Positions 38,157-47,179 of a DNA stretch of 48,703 nt are shown piece by piece. Location: assembly GCA_002353225.1 (NCBI GenBank), contig DEJF01000075.1, forward strand, positions 1 through 48,703, written 5' to 3'. The position numbers and the translations under genes are program-made. Source of the stretch: Prevotella sp. UBA2755 (GTDB lineage: Bacteria > Bacteroidota > Bacteroidia > Bacteroidales > Bacteroidaceae). The notes under the pieces are model-generated. The model saw nothing but the letters and a program-made list of their open reading frames with translations. It made no database searches and was not told where the DNA came from. Every line of letters starts with the position of its first letter. Position 1 is the first letter of the stretch.

Positions 38157-39299
38157 ATGAAACTATCACAATTCAAATTCAAGTTACCAGAGGCACAAGT
38201 GGCATTAGAACCGCCTCACAAAGCGTTTGAGAACGAGGACGGCACCGTCGAGAAGGTATATCGCCGTGATGAGTGCCGTCTGATGGTGGTGCATCGTAAG
38301 AGCCAGACCATCGATATGTTCAAGAAGGATGATGATGGCAAGGATACCGAAGAGCCGTTGCTGTTCCGTGACCTCATCAACTATTTCGGTGAGGGTGATG
38401 CCATGGTGCTCAACGATACGAAAGTGTTCCCTGCGCGTCTATATGGCACTAAGGAGAAGACGGATGCCAAGATCGAGGTGTTCCTGTTGCGTGAACTCAA
38501 TGAGGAACTGCGCCTTTGGGACGTGTTGGTAGAGCCGGCACGTAAGATCCGTATTGGCAACAAACTGTTCTTCGAGGATGACGGACCGATGGTGGCTGAA
38601 GTGATAGACAATACGACCAGTCGTGGACGAACACTGCGTTTCCTCTATGACTGTCCGCACGACGAGTTCAAGCGTGAGTTGTTCGCCTTGGGCTCTGCGC
38701 CGCTGCCTCGCTATATCGTGGATAAACGGGAGGCGACAGCCGATGACATGGAGAACTTCCAGACCATCTATGCCAAGAACGAAGGCGCTGTGACGGCTCC
38801 AGCCTCCGGACTGCATTTCAGTCGTGAACTGATGAAGCGTCTGGAGATCTATGGGGTTAATTTCTCCTATATCACCGTACATTGCGGCTTGGGCTGCTTC
38901 GACCCGATAGAGGTGGAGGACCTCACCAAGCATAAGATGAGTTCTGAACAGATGATTGTCAATGCGGAGGCTTGTCGGATTGTGAACGAGGCGAAGACTG
39001 GTGGGCATCATATCTGTGCCGTGGGTGTCAGCACTTTGCGTGCCACTGAGTCGGCAGTGGGTACCGATGGTATGCTGAAGGAATACGACGGATGGACCAA
39101 TAAGTTCATCTTCCCACCTTATGAGTTCGGACTTGCCGACTCGCTGATTACCAATTTCTACCATCCTGAGTCTACCATGATGATGGCTGCTGCTGCCTTC
39201 GGCGGTTATGAGTTGGTATATGAGGCTTATGAGCAGGCAGTGAAGAACGGCTATATGTTCGGATGCTATGGTGACGCGATGCTGATTCTCGATGACTAA
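38157..39299 (+). CDS. queA: S-adenosylmethionine:tRNA ribosyltransferase-isomerase
   Basis: 380 residues. QueA moves the ribosyl part of SAM onto preQ1 in tRNA to form epoxyqueuosine. Recognisable segments: KFKLPEAQVALEPP, MVLNDTKVFPARLYGTKE, NEGAVTAPASGLHFSREL, YITVHCGLGCFDPI and the C-terminal DSLITNFYHPESTMMMAAAA. It carries an N-terminal insertion (KKDDDGKDTEE) compared with E. coli. Its last codons overlap the folK start by 8 bp. Confidence 0.96.
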   Translation: MKLSQFKFKLPEAQVALEPPHKAFENEDGTVEKVYRRDECRLMVVHRKSQTIDMFKKDDDGKDTEEPLLFRDLINYFGEGDAMVLNDTKVFPARLYGTKEKTDAKIEVFLLRELNEELRLWDVLVEPARKIRIGNKLFFEDDGPMVAEVIDNTTSRGRTLRFLYDCPHDEFKRELFALGSAPLPRYIVDKREATADDMENFQTIYAKNEGAVTAPASGLHFSRELMKRLEIYGVNFSYITVHCGLGCFDPIEVEDLTKHKMSSEQMIVNAEACRIVNEAKTGGHHICAVGVSTLRATESAVGTDGMLKEYDGWTNKFIFPPYEFGLADSLITNFYHPESTMMMAAAAFGGYELVYEAYEQAVKNGYMFGCYGDAMLILDD

Positions 39300-39723
39300 G
39301 CATCAGGTGTATCTGGGACTGGGCTCTAATCTCGGTGACAGGGAGGAAATCATCAGGAGGGCAATAGCCCTTATCCATGAACGGGTAGGGGAGGTCGTCC
39401 GACAGTCGTCGCTGATAGAGACCGCCCCTTGGGGCTTTGAGTCCGACCATCCTTTCCTGAACGGGGTCATCCTCTGTGAGACGGTATGTACCCCACGGCA
39501 GGTGCTCAAGACGACACAGAAGATTGAGCGGGAACTGGGACGCAGAAAGAAGTCAACGGTTGAAGGTCAAAAGTCGAAGGTCGAATACGCTGACCGTCCC
39601 ATCGATATCGATATCCTGCTCTATGATGACCTGACGGTGGACGAGCCTGACTTGAAAATACCACATCCGCTGATGCAGGAGCGTGACTTCGTCATGATAC
39701 CTCTTAGGGAAATCCAATCATGA
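39292..39723 (+). CDS. folK: 2-amino-4-hydroxy-6-hydroxymethyldihydropteridine pyrophosphokinase
   Basis: 143 residues. HPPK transfers pyrophosphate from ATP to the pterin precursor of folate. Motifs: YLGLGSNLGDREE at the start, SSLIETAPWGFESDHPFLNG, and RPIDIDILLYDD with the Mg-binding Asp pair. Between IERELGRRKKS and ADRPIDID lies an extra TVEGQKSKVEY segment, encoded by GGTCAAAAGTCGAAGGTCGA-type short repeats like those in nearby operon spacers, apparently an in-frame repeat insertion in a surface loop. Overlaps queA. Confidence 0.95.
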   Translation: MTKHQVYLGLGSNLGDREEIIRRAIALIHERVGEVVRQSSLIETAPWGFESDHPFLNGVILCETVCTPRQVLKTTQKIERELGRRKKSTVEGQKSKVEYADRPIDIDILLYDDLTVDEPDLKIPHPLMQERDFVMIPLREIQS

Positions 39724-39754
39724 TTATAATACTAATCTCTAAAACAATACAATT

Positions 39755-41227
39755 ATGAAGAAACTATTTCTGACCATCGTTGCCGCATTGGCTGTTAGCC
39801 TGTGCGCGCAAGCAGACAACCCCTACAAGAAATTTACGGAGAAGTTGCCTTTCAACATGCCGGAAGTTAGTGCTCCTGTCATTCCCGACTATTCAGTGAA
39901 ACTGACCGACTTTGGTGCCGTGGGGGATGGTGTGACCCTCAATACCGAGGCTTTCGCCAAGGCAATCAATGCCTTGAGTCAGAAAGGCGGTGGTAAACTG
40001 GTGGTGCCACAGGGTGTCTGGCACACAGGTCCTATCGTGCTCAAGAGTAATATCGAACTGCATCTCAAGGCAGGTGCTGTCATCCTCTTTGCGGCTGACG
40101 AGAGTCTGTATCCTATCATTGAGACATCCTTCGAGGGTCTGGATACCCGTCGCTTGCAGTCTCCTATCTATGCCAAGGGGGCAACGAATATCGCCATTAC
40201 GGGTAAGGGCGTGATTGACGGTAATGGTCAGTACTGGCGCCCTGTCAAGAAAGGAAAGGTGACGGCGGCACACTGGAAGGAGTTGCTTGCCATCCCTGGC
40301 AGTCAGGAGATGAAACCCGGTTACTGGGTGCCCTCTGCAGGATATGCCCGTGGTGAGAAAGGTGCCAATATGAATGTGCCTAACGCACAGACCGAGGAGG
40401 AGTGGAATGCCATCAAGCGTTTCCTGCGTCCTGTGATGATCTCTCTCGTACAGTGTAAGAACGTGATGCTGAAAGGTGTTATCTTCCAGAACTCTCCTGC
40501 CTGGAACCTCCATCCGCTGATGAGTGAGAATGTGATTATCGACCAGGTACTGGTGCGTAACCCCAGTTATGCGCAGAATGGTGATGCACTCGACTTGGAG
40601 TCTTGTAAGAACGTGCTGATCGTCAACTCTCGTTTCGACGCTGGTGATGATGGTATCTGTATCAAGAGCGGTAAGGATGCTGACGGTCGTCGTCGTGGCA
40701 TTCCTTGCGAGAACGTGGTGGTTGACGGCTGTACCGTCTTTGCCGGTCATGGCGGTTTTGTGGTCGGCTCAGAGATGAGTGGTGGTGTGAAGAACATCCT
40801 CGTGGAGAACTGCCAGTTCCTCGGTACTGATGTCGGCTTGCGCTTTAAGTCTACCCGTGGACGTGGCGGTATCGTGGAGAATATCTTCATCAAGGGTATC
40901 TCGATGACAGACATCAAGACGGATGCCATCACCTTTAATATGTATTATGGTGGAAAGTCTGTTGCTGAGATGCTTGCTGATGGTGATAACCCCGACAATA
41001 CCACTAAGATGCCTGTGACAGAGGAGACTCCTATCTTCCGCAATATCAATATCGAGGATGTGATCTGTAATGGTGCCGGACGTGCCATGGAGTTCAACGG
41101 ACTTCCTGAGATGCCGATCAATGGTATCACACTGAAGGATGTGAATATCCTCGCCAAGAAAGACGCGGTCTTCACCAACTGCGAGAATATCAAGAAGAAA
41201 AACGTGAATATCACGTTACAGAAATAA
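39755..41227 (+). CDS. Glycoside hydrolase family 28 (polygalacturonase-like)
   Basis: 490 residues. Signal peptide MKKLFLTIVAALAVSLCAQA, then a right-handed beta-helix starting with VKLTDFGAVGDGVTLNTEAF. GH28 catalytic features are present: Asp280 in GDALDLESC, Asp298-Asp299 in AGDDGICIKSGKD, His332 in AGHGGFVVGSEMSGGV and the RFKSTRG equivalent of RIK. GH28 enzymes hydrolyse galacturonic-acid linkages in pectin. Export and lack of an anchor suggest the periplasm. It is not in a polysaccharide-utilisation locus here; the beta-helix protein at 9093 may be another pectin-related factor. Confidence 0.93.
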   Translation: MKKLFLTIVAALAVSLCAQADNPYKKFTEKLPFNMPEVSAPVIPDYSVKLTDFGAVGDGVTLNTEAFAKAINALSQKGGGKLVVPQGVWHTGPIVLKSNIELHLKAGAVILFAADESLYPIIETSFEGLDTRRLQSPIYAKGATNIAITGKGVIDGNGQYWRPVKKGKVTAAHWKELLAIPGSQEMKPGYWVPSAGYARGEKGANMNVPNAQTEEEWNAIKRFLRPVMISLVQCKNVMLKGVIFQNSPAWNLHPLMSENVIIDQVLVRNPSYAQNGDALDLESCKNVLIVNSRFDAGDDGICIKSGKDADGRRRGIPCENVVVDGCTVFAGHGGFVVGSEMSGGVKNILVENCQFLGTDVGLRFKSTRGRGGIVENIFIKGISMTDIKTDAITFNMYYGGKSVAEMLADGDNPDNTTKMPVTEETPIFRNINIEDVICNGAGRAMEFNGLPEMPINGITLKDVNILAKKDAVFTNCENIKKKNVNITLQK

Positions 41228-41238
41228 ACAAAAAAAAG

Positions 41239-41264
41239 AATCCCGCTCCAATTGGAACGGGATT
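41239..41264. terminator. Bidirectional terminator between GH28 and rpsO
   Basis: AATCCCG (41239-41245) with CGGGATT (41258-41264) around TCCAATTGGAA, flanked by an A-run on the left and a T-run on the right; serves both convergent genes. Confidence 0.9.
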
Positions 41265-41284
41265 TCTTTTTGTCCTTACATCGT

Positions 41285-41554
41285 TTATTTACGCAGACCG
41301 AGTTCCTTAATAATAGAACGGTAGCGATTGATGTCCTTGTTGTAGAGATACTTCAGGAGTTTACGACGCTGACCTACCAACTTTGTCAGTGAACGAGCGG
41401 TACCGAAGTCCTTGTGGTTCTTCTTCAGGTGCTCTGTCAGGTGACTGATACGATAAGTGAACAGGGCGATCTGGCTCTCAGCAGAACCAGTGTCTGTTAC
41501 TGACTTACCATGCTTCTCAAAGATCTCTTTCTTTTTTGCTGAATCTAAATACAT
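41285..41554 (-). CDS. rpsO: 30S ribosomal protein S15
   Basis: 89 residues starting MYLDSAKKKEIFEKHGKS at 41554; upstream codons of the open frame are leader. Conserved segments TGSAESQIALFTYRISHLTE, HKDFGTARSLTKLVGQRRKL and LKYLYNKDINRYRSIIKELG define S15, which binds 16S rRNA helices 20-22 early in assembly of the small subunit. It is monocistronic, shares a mirror-image promoter region with typA and ends at a bidirectional terminator. Confidence 0.98.
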   Translation of the reverse strand: MYLDSAKKKEIFEKHGKSVTDTGSAESQIALFTYRISHLTEHLKKNHKDFGTARSLTKLVGQRRKLLKYLYNKDINRYRSIIKELGLRK

Positions 41555-41637
41555 AGTTTTGATGATTAAATTGTTAATATTAAACATCTTTCGGATGCCT
41601 GCCACCCTCATCGGAAGTGGGGTACATCGTCAAATGC
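41555..41637 (-). promoter_or_regulatory. rpsO leader, possible S15 autoregulatory structure
   Basis: The roughly 80-nt leader can form GATG...CATC enclosing CCAC(TTCCGATGAGG)GTGG. S15 represses its own leader in several phyla by varied structures (known); whether this one is such an element is inference. Confidence 0.3.
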
Positions 41638-41706
41638 GGGTGCAAAATTACTACATTTTTTCGAAATATCAAACTTTTCTCAGAAAAAAGTAGTAATTTT
41701 GCACCC
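41638..41706. promoter_or_regulatory. Mirror-image divergent promoters (rpsO / typA)
   Basis: GGGTGCAAAATTACTAC (41638-41654) and GTAGTAATTTTGCACCC (41690-41706) are a perfect 17-bp inverted repeat. Each arm holds a TAATTTTG -7 box: minus-strand 41643-41650 for rpsO (with TTTG 19 bp away, 41670-41673) and plus-strand 41694-41701 for typA. Confidence 0.8.
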
Positions 41707-41726
41707 AAATTAATTAAGGAAAAGGA

Positions 41727-43562
41727 ATGCAGGATATTAGTAACCGTTCAGAAGAACGCTTAGCACGGCTAAGAAATATTGCGATTATCGCACACGTAGA
41801 CCACGGCAAGACGACGCTCGTGGACAAGATGATGCTGGCAGGTAACCTGTTCCGTGAGGGACAGAACCTTTCGAGCCAGGTGTTGGATGCTAACGACCTT
41901 GAGAGGGAGCGTGGCATCACGATTCTATCAAAGAATGTAAGTATTAACTGGAAAGGAACGAAAATCAATATTATAGATACCCCGGGACACTCTGACTTCG
42001 GTGGTGAGGTGGAGCGTGTGCTCAACATGGCGGACGGCTGTCTGCTGTTGGTGGATGCCTTCGAGGGTCCGATGCCACAGACGCGTTTTGTGTTGCAGAA
42101 GGCATTGCAAATCGGACTGAAGCCCATCGTGGTGGTGAACAAGGTCGACAAACCGAACTGTCGCCCGGAGGAGGTCTATGAGATGGTCTTCGACCTGATG
42201 TTCTCCCTCGACGCTACAGAGGACCAGTTGGACTTCCCCGTGGTCTATGGCTCTGCGAAGAACGGTTGGATGGGTGAGGACTACAACAAACCCACCAATG
42301 ATATTACTTATCTGTTGGATAAGATTGTGGAGGTGATTCCTGCTCCTAAGCAGATAGAGGGTACGCCCCAGATGCTGATCACCTCCCTCGACTATTCGAG
42401 TTATACGGGTCGTATCGCTGTGGGTCGTGTGCATCGTGGCAGTCTGAAAGACGGTCAGCAGGTGACGATCGCCCATCGTGACGGTACCATGGAGAAGACG
42501 AAGATCAAGGAACTGCATACTTTCGATGGTATGGGACATGTGCGCACCGAACAGGTAGACTGTGGTGACATCTGTGCCGTTATCGGCTTGGAGAAATTCG
42601 AGATCGGCGACACGATCTGTGATGTGGAGAATCCAGAACCGCTGCCTCCTATCGCCATCGACGAGCCGACGATGTCGATGCTCTTCACCATCAACGACTC
42701 CCCCTTCTTCGGCAAGGAGGGTAAGTTCGTCACCAGCCGTCATATCAACGACCGCCTGGAGAAGGAGTTGGAGAAGAACCTCGCCCTGCGTGTGGAGCCC
42801 TTCGAGGACGCTACCGACCGTTGGGTGGTCAGCGGACGTGGTGTGCTGCACCTCTCCGTACTCATCGAGACCATGCGCCGTGAGGGCTATGAGTTGCAGG
42901 TGGGACAGCCGCAGGTAATCTATAAGGAGATTGACGGGGTGAAGTGTGAGCCTATCGAGGAACTCACCATCAACGTACCTGAGGAGTTCGCCTCTAAGAT
43001 GATCGATATGGTGACACGCCGTAAGGGGGAGATGACCTCCATGGAGAGTCAGGGTGAGCGTACGAACATCGAGTTCGACATCCCTTCCCGTGGTATCATC
43101 GGACTGCGTACCAATGTGCTGACGGCATCACAGGGTGAGGCTATCATGGCACACCGCTTCAAGGAATACCAGCCTTACAAGGGTGACATCGAGCGTCGTG
43201 TCAATGGTTCGATGATTGCCCTGGAGACAGGTACCGCCTTCGCCTATTCCATCGATAAGTTGCAAGACCGTGGTAAGTTCTTCATCGACCCGGGTGAGGA
43301 GGTATATATGGGACAGGTTGTCGGTGAGCATGTGCATGACAACGACCTCGTGGTGAATGTCGCCAAGGCAAAGCAGCTTACTAACGTCCGTGCCTCCGGT
43401 ACTGACGACAAGGCACGCATCATCCCCAAGACCGTCATGTCTCTGGAAGAGTGTTTGGAGTATATCAAGGAAGACGAGTTGGTGGAGGTCACTCCCAAGT
43501 CGATGCGTATGCGCAAAATCATCCTTGACCATGACCAGCGTAAGAAAGCTAATAAGCAATAA
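41727..43562 (+). CDS. typA: Translational GTPase TypA/BipA
   Basis: 611 residues, full length. G1 AHVDHGKTTLVDKMM, switch region ERERGITILSKN, G3 DTPGHSDFGGEVERVL, G4 NKVDKP. Domain II (VGRVHRGSLKDGQQVTIAHR), EF-G-like domains III and V and the BipA-specific C-terminal domain (YMGQVVGEHVHDNDLVVNVA, KSMRMRKIILD) follow. BipA binds the 70S ribosome and aids 50S assembly, mainly at low temperature or stress. Divergent from rpsO, so ribosome-related genes share one regulatory region. Confidence 0.98.
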   Translation: MQDISNRSEERLARLRNIAIIAHVDHGKTTLVDKMMLAGNLFREGQNLSSQVLDANDLERERGITILSKNVSINWKGTKINIIDTPGHSDFGGEVERVLNMADGCLLLVDAFEGPMPQTRFVLQKALQIGLKPIVVVNKVDKPNCRPEEVYEMVFDLMFSLDATEDQLDFPVVYGSAKNGWMGEDYNKPTNDITYLLDKIVEVIPAPKQIEGTPQMLITSLDYSSYTGRIAVGRVHRGSLKDGQQVTIAHRDGTMEKTKIKELHTFDGMGHVRTEQVDCGDICAVIGLEKFEIGDTICDVENPEPLPPIAIDEPTMSMLFTINDSPFFGKEGKFVTSRHINDRLEKELEKNLALRVEPFEDATDRWVVSGRGVLHLSVLIETMRREGYELQVGQPQVIYKEIDGVKCEPIEELTINVPEEFASKMIDMVTRRKGEMTSMESQGERTNIEFDIPSRGIIGLRTNVLTASQGEAIMAHRFKEYQPYKGDIERRVNGSMIALETGTAFAYSIDKLQDRGKFFIDPGEEVYMGQVVGEHVHDNDLVVNVAKAKQLTNVRASGTDDKARIIPKTVMSLEECLEYIKEDELVEVTPKSMRMRKIILDHDQRKKANKQ

Positions 43563-43594
43563 ACGTGAACAGATAATATATCTATATTGTCAAT

Positions 43595-44344
43595 ATGCAG
43601 AAAATAAAGTTATGGGTGATGATTGCCGTGATGATATGCGGCGTCAGCTCTTGTGAGAAAAAAATGGCACAGAACGTGTCCCTTGAGGATAACAGTCAGT
43701 TTGTGAATATCACTGACGTGATACCTGATGTGATCCTGGAGATCAGGTATTTCGGTACCTATAATTTTGTGGGGACACGCATTGACGGCTATGAGGCACC
43801 CACGGCTCTGTTGACCAGACAGGCTGCCGACAGTCTGAAGGCTGTCAGTGATGACCTGAAGCGGATGGGGTTCCGGCTGAAGATTTATGATGCCTACCGT
43901 CCCCAGAAGGCTGTTGACCACTTCGTGCGCTGGGCAAAGGATGTGAACGACACGGTGATGAAGCGTTATTTCTATCCCGACCTTACCAAAGACGTGCTTT
44001 TCCCTCAGGAATATATCATAGAGCGTAGCGGACATACCCGTGGCTCCACGCTGGACCTGACGCTCTTTGACATGGATAAGGAGAAAGAGGCTGACATGGG
44101 TGGTACGTTCGACTGGTTCGGCAAAGAGAGTCATCCCGACTTCTGCGGCAACCCTGATACGTTCGAGTATCAGCCCAGTGACAGTCTGACGGCGGAGCAG
44201 TTTAACAACCGTATGATCCTGCGCCGTGCGATGATGCGCCACGGCTTCAAACCCCTGCATACGGAGTGGTGGCATTTCACGCTGGAGAACGAGCCTTTCC
44301 CAGATACCTATTTTACCTTCCCGGTGGCTCCTATTAAGCGATAA
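43595..44344 (+). CDS. D-Ala-D-Ala dipeptidase (VanX/DdpX, M15 family) lipoprotein
   Basis: 249 residues. MQKIKLWVMIAVMICGVSSC is a lipoprotein signal (Cys20). The M15 zinc site is complete: His147 and Asp154 in SGHTRGSTLDL, His227 in TEWWHF with catalytic Glu224; the substrate Arg is in YDAYRPQ (Arg102). VanX-type enzymes cleave D-Ala-D-Ala; with a lipoprotein anchor in the envelope this one probably recycles peptidoglycan-derived dipeptides rather than giving vancomycin resistance (cytoplasmic in VanX). It follows typA by 32 bp and precedes the LolA-like gene by 13 bp. Confidence 0.93.
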   Translation: MQKIKLWVMIAVMICGVSSCEKKMAQNVSLEDNSQFVNITDVIPDVILEIRYFGTYNFVGTRIDGYEAPTALLTRQAADSLKAVSDDLKRMGFRLKIYDAYRPQKAVDHFVRWAKDVNDTVMKRYFYPDLTKDVLFPQEYIIERSGHTRGSTLDLTLFDMDKEKEADMGGTFDWFGKESHPDFCGNPDTFEYQPSDSLTAEQFNNRMILRRAMMRHGFKPLHTEWWHFTLENEPFPDTYFTFPVAPIKR

Positions 44345-44357
44345 TATCTATTATGTG

Positions 44358-45023
44358 ATGGGAAAGATGTCGAAATTCTGGATGCTGACCTTCGTGCTGA
44401 TGATGTGTGGCATCATGAGTGCAGAGGCACAGATTTCTGCGGAAGTGTCAGAACTGCTGAAGAAGGTAGCGGCTAAAATGGATCATCCTTCAGGTACGGA
44501 GGTTGACATGAACGTACGTGCCAAGATGTTTATTATCTCTGTCAATATGAAGATGACAGTCTTTTCCAAGGGTGACAAGCAGCGCATGAAAGGTACGATG
44601 AAAATCCTGGGGAAAACGGCTCATATAGAGTCGGGTTTCGACGGACAGCAGGAATGGGACTATAAGCATCTGGATGTGAAAAAGGAGAATAAGAAGGATA
44701 CCCTTTACATCAAGAAGGTGGCAAAGAAGTCCAAGGCTGACTATGATGTGGATTTCGATTTGGATAAGTCGTACCGTAAAGCCACCATCAAGTTGAAAGA
44801 CAAATATCATGTCATTACCTTCACGAATCCTATCAGCAAGGACGACCCGAAGAAGGTGACGATGAAAATCGACAAGGACAATGAGGTTCTGCGTGAGGTG
44901 TCTGTCAAGGAGGGTGGCGCCACGATGACCCTTACCTTCAATCGTATTAAATACGGTGTCAACGACAACGTCTTCGTACTGGATACCTCGAAATATCCCG
45001 GTGCAGTCATCGTGAGAAAGTAG
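44358..45023 (+). CDS. LolA-like outer-membrane lipoprotein carrier protein
   Basis: 221 residues from the ATG at 44358 (a GTG at 44355 and ATG at 44367 are alternatives). Signal peptide MSKFWMLTFVLMMCGIMSA, mature protein beginning EAQISAEVSELLKKV. The remaining chain is LolA-like: long antiparallel strands (MTVFSKGDKQRMKGTMKILG, HIESGFDGQQEWDYKHLD) and the closing FVLDTSKYPGAVIVRK. It would carry lipid-modified cargo across the periplasm. Very Lys-rich in the middle (KKENKKDTLYIKKVAKKSK). Ends before a strong hairpin. Confidence 0.8.
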   Translation: MGKMSKFWMLTFVLMMCGIMSAEAQISAEVSELLKKVAAKMDHPSGTEVDMNVRAKMFIISVNMKMTVFSKGDKQRMKGTMKILGKTAHIESGFDGQQEWDYKHLDVKKENKKDTLYIKKVAKKSKADYDVDFDLDKSYRKATIKLKDKYHVITFTNPISKDDPKKVTMKIDKDNEVLREVSVKEGGATMTLTFNRIKYGVNDNVFVLDTSKYPGAVIVRK

Positions 45024-45063
45024 CCTATAGCTCCTTACGTAAAAAGATAAATTACTATAAGGT

Positions 45064-45101
45064 ATAGCAAGAAATGCGGGCTTTCCTGCATTTCTTGCTA
45101 T
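45064..45101. terminator. Bidirectional terminator hairpin
   Basis: ATAGCAAGAAATGC (45064-45077) pairs perfectly with GCATTTCTTGCTAT (45088-45101). It lies between the convergent LolA-like and VirE-type genes. Confidence 0.88.
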
Positions 45102-45127
45102 GTTGCAGATAGTCAAGCGCTTGCTGG

Positions 45128-47152
45128 TTATTTTCCTGCACCTGAAGTTGCACCTTGTGATTTCATCCCCAGATAATAACCATGGGTTCCGTTCAGAGAC
45201 CCTTCTGGGAAATGCTGACGGTGCAGGGCGCGTCCCAGTTTCCCAAGGGTAGGTACGTCAGCGGTGAGCAGATGCTGGCGGAGCAGTTGTTGGATAGTCG
45301 TCGCTGTCATGAAGTTCTCTTTGGTTTTAGGGGCAGGTTTAAGCAGGTCACAGATCATATCCTCGACAGAACAGCGGAGTTGGTAGGGACGGTTGTGCTC
45401 CATGATCTCACGCTCGTCATCATGGTCAAACCAATATTGCTCGTCATGCGCAATCTCCCAGACCGCCTGTGCATACATCTGTTGATAGTTGATGGTGCCC
45501 GACATGTCTGCCTCGCCGGTCATCTCCACACAGAGATAGCGACGGGAACCCGTAGGGTCGGTCAATGGCTGACGGTCGTTCGTGGTGGCGATGAAAGAGC
45601 ACAGGCGGGAAGTCATCGTATACTGGTCAGAGCGCATCTTTCGTATCTGTACGTCCTTCTCTGTGAGGAGTCGCTTGATCTTCGCCTGCTCACGTTCCGT
45701 TTTGGCATTATACTCATCGATATTCACCAGCCACATCCTTCCTAAGACGCGTTCCACCTGTTCGGCATTGTCCATCTTGAGGTCGTCCATGTAGTATTCC
45801 CTGAGGGAGTAGGGGAGGATATTCTTGCAGAATGTCGACTTTTTCATTGCCTGTGTGCCAATCAGCATCGGTACCATCGAGTTGCCGAAGTCACGACTTT
45901 TGTTCATTGCCTGTGCCACCATGGCGAGGAACCAACGATGGAAGAAGCGTTGCCACTGCTCATAGTCGGTCTTCAGTCTCTGGGCATATTCCCCGATATA
46001 GTCTTTTTGCTGGTCCCATTGTCCCACCCCTCCCAAAAACTCATGGATGGGATTATAGCGAGGAATGAGCGAGGAGTGCACATACAAGTCGATGTCAATC
46101 TGCCACCCATGTCCACCCTCCAGCATCTCCTCGAAGGCGATACGCTTCAAGTCACGTTCTCCCAAGGGCTGCCATTGGGGAAATGTCTGGTCGTTGGGAC
46201 GGAACTCCACCAACTGCTTGACCTCATTATAACGCAGTTGATAGCGACGCTCGAAGAAATCTCTGATGGTATAGGCGATACGCTCTTTCTGATTCATCTG
46301 CGATACCGCTTTCCCTCGGAACTTCTTCATATAGGCGGTACGGAATATCTTCCTGACGATGTCCTCGTCCTCGTGGAAACGCCATTGCCATAGCGTATGC
46401 CTTACACATGCCTCCTCTTCCAAGCGTGCCTTCTGACAATAGCCGGCAAGTGTTGCCAGCACCTGCTCTTCTTCCTCAGCGTCTGGAAAATCCTCCAAGG
46501 CTCGCTGAAGACAGGCGTAGTATTCTTTCCTGAGACGCTTGCGCTCCTCATGGTCGGGATAGTATTGCACGCTGCCGTCCGTGTCCACTTTCGTGTCTTG
46601 GTATTTGACGAGTATTCCCTCTTCCTTCATGACGACAGGAAATGCTTGTGCGTCAGGGTGATAGAAGACTTGTGGGTCGTAACTCATCGGGACACCTGAC
46701 AGGAGGGTGAGTTCCTTCTTCTGTAACGTGCAGTCTGCGAGGGCAAGATAGACGGGGGCGACCTGTTGCTGTGCCTGCCGGAGCATCCGCAGGTATTCCT
46801 TGCTGTCCTTTGCCTCATGACCGTCAGCGAAGCCGACACGAATCACTACATGCAGCAGGTGGCGGCAATCGCTTCGGAAGGCAACTGCCGTGTAGGGTAC
46901 CTGTCCTACCTTTTGCAGCCATTCACTGACGGTCTGCTCATGGTCTGACTCGGCGGTCATCATCAGCAGACCTGTCATGCGTGTCACATCGTCATACCCT
47001 TTTCGTCCGAAAGTGGCGCTAAACAGCAGTTGCGGCTTCTCCTCTTTGAAGAGGGTTCTCTTGTCTCTCATACGCTCAACGACGGTGCTGAGGTCTGTCG
47101 TGACAGCCCCTCTCATCATACCGTCTTTCATGGTTGCTTTTGAAATTTTCAT
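45128..47152 (-). CDS. VirE-type P-loop protein with BT4734-like N-terminal domain
   Basis: 674 residues from the ATG at 47152. The N-terminal 190 residues resemble the BT4734/BF3469 domain (TDLSTVVERMRDK, FSATFGRKGYDDVTRMTGLL, VAFRSDCRHLLHVVIRV), a primase-polymerase-related module; the C-terminal half is a VirE/DUF3874 ATPase with P-loop-like GTQAMKKSTFCKNIL and Walker B MWLVNIDEYN. Lys438 keeps the catalytic position, but the preceding Gly is Lys437. Such genes are widespread, often solitary relics or parts of mobile elements in Bacteroidales. A TTG start at 47182 falls in the -7 box and is rejected. No integrase or amidase is adjacent. Confidence 0.85.
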   Translation of the reverse strand: MKISKATMKDGMMRGAVTTDLSTVVERMRDKRTLFKEEKPQLLFSATFGRKGYDDVTRMTGLLMMTAESDHEQTVSEWLQKVGQVPYTAVAFRSDCRHLLHVVIRVGFADGHEAKDSKEYLRMLRQAQQQVAPVYLALADCTLQKKELTLLSGVPMSYDPQVFYHPDAQAFPVVMKEEGILVKYQDTKVDTDGSVQYYPDHEERKRLRKEYYACLQRALEDFPDAEEEEQVLATLAGYCQKARLEEEACVRHTLWQWRFHEDEDIVRKIFRTAYMKKFRGKAVSQMNQKERIAYTIRDFFERRYQLRYNEVKQLVEFRPNDQTFPQWQPLGERDLKRIAFEEMLEGGHGWQIDIDLYVHSSLIPRYNPIHEFLGGVGQWDQQKDYIGEYAQRLKTDYEQWQRFFHRWFLAMVAQAMNKSRDFGNSMVPMLIGTQAMKKSTFCKNILPYSLREYYMDDLKMDNAEQVERVLGRMWLVNIDEYNAKTEREQAKIKRLLTEKDVQIRKMRSDQYTMTSRLCSFIATTNDRQPLTDPTGSRRYLCVEMTGEADMSGTINYQQMYAQAVWEIAHDEQYWFDHDDEREIMEHNRPYQLRCSVEDMICDLLKPAPKTKENFMTATTIQQLLRQHLLTADVPTLGKLGRALHRQHFPEGSLNGTHGYYLGMKSQGATSGAGK

Positions 47153-47179
47153 GAATACTAATTGTTGATTAAACCACTG

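Noticed and set aside
41555..41611. 19-residue N-terminal extension of S15
   Set aside because: S15 is conserved in length and starts at MYLDSAKKK; the extension is untranslated leader.
43595..44344. Vancomycin-resistance cluster (vanX)
   Set aside because: The protein is an envelope lipoprotein next to typA and no vanH, vanA/B or vanRS genes are nearby; a recycling dipeptidase is more likely.
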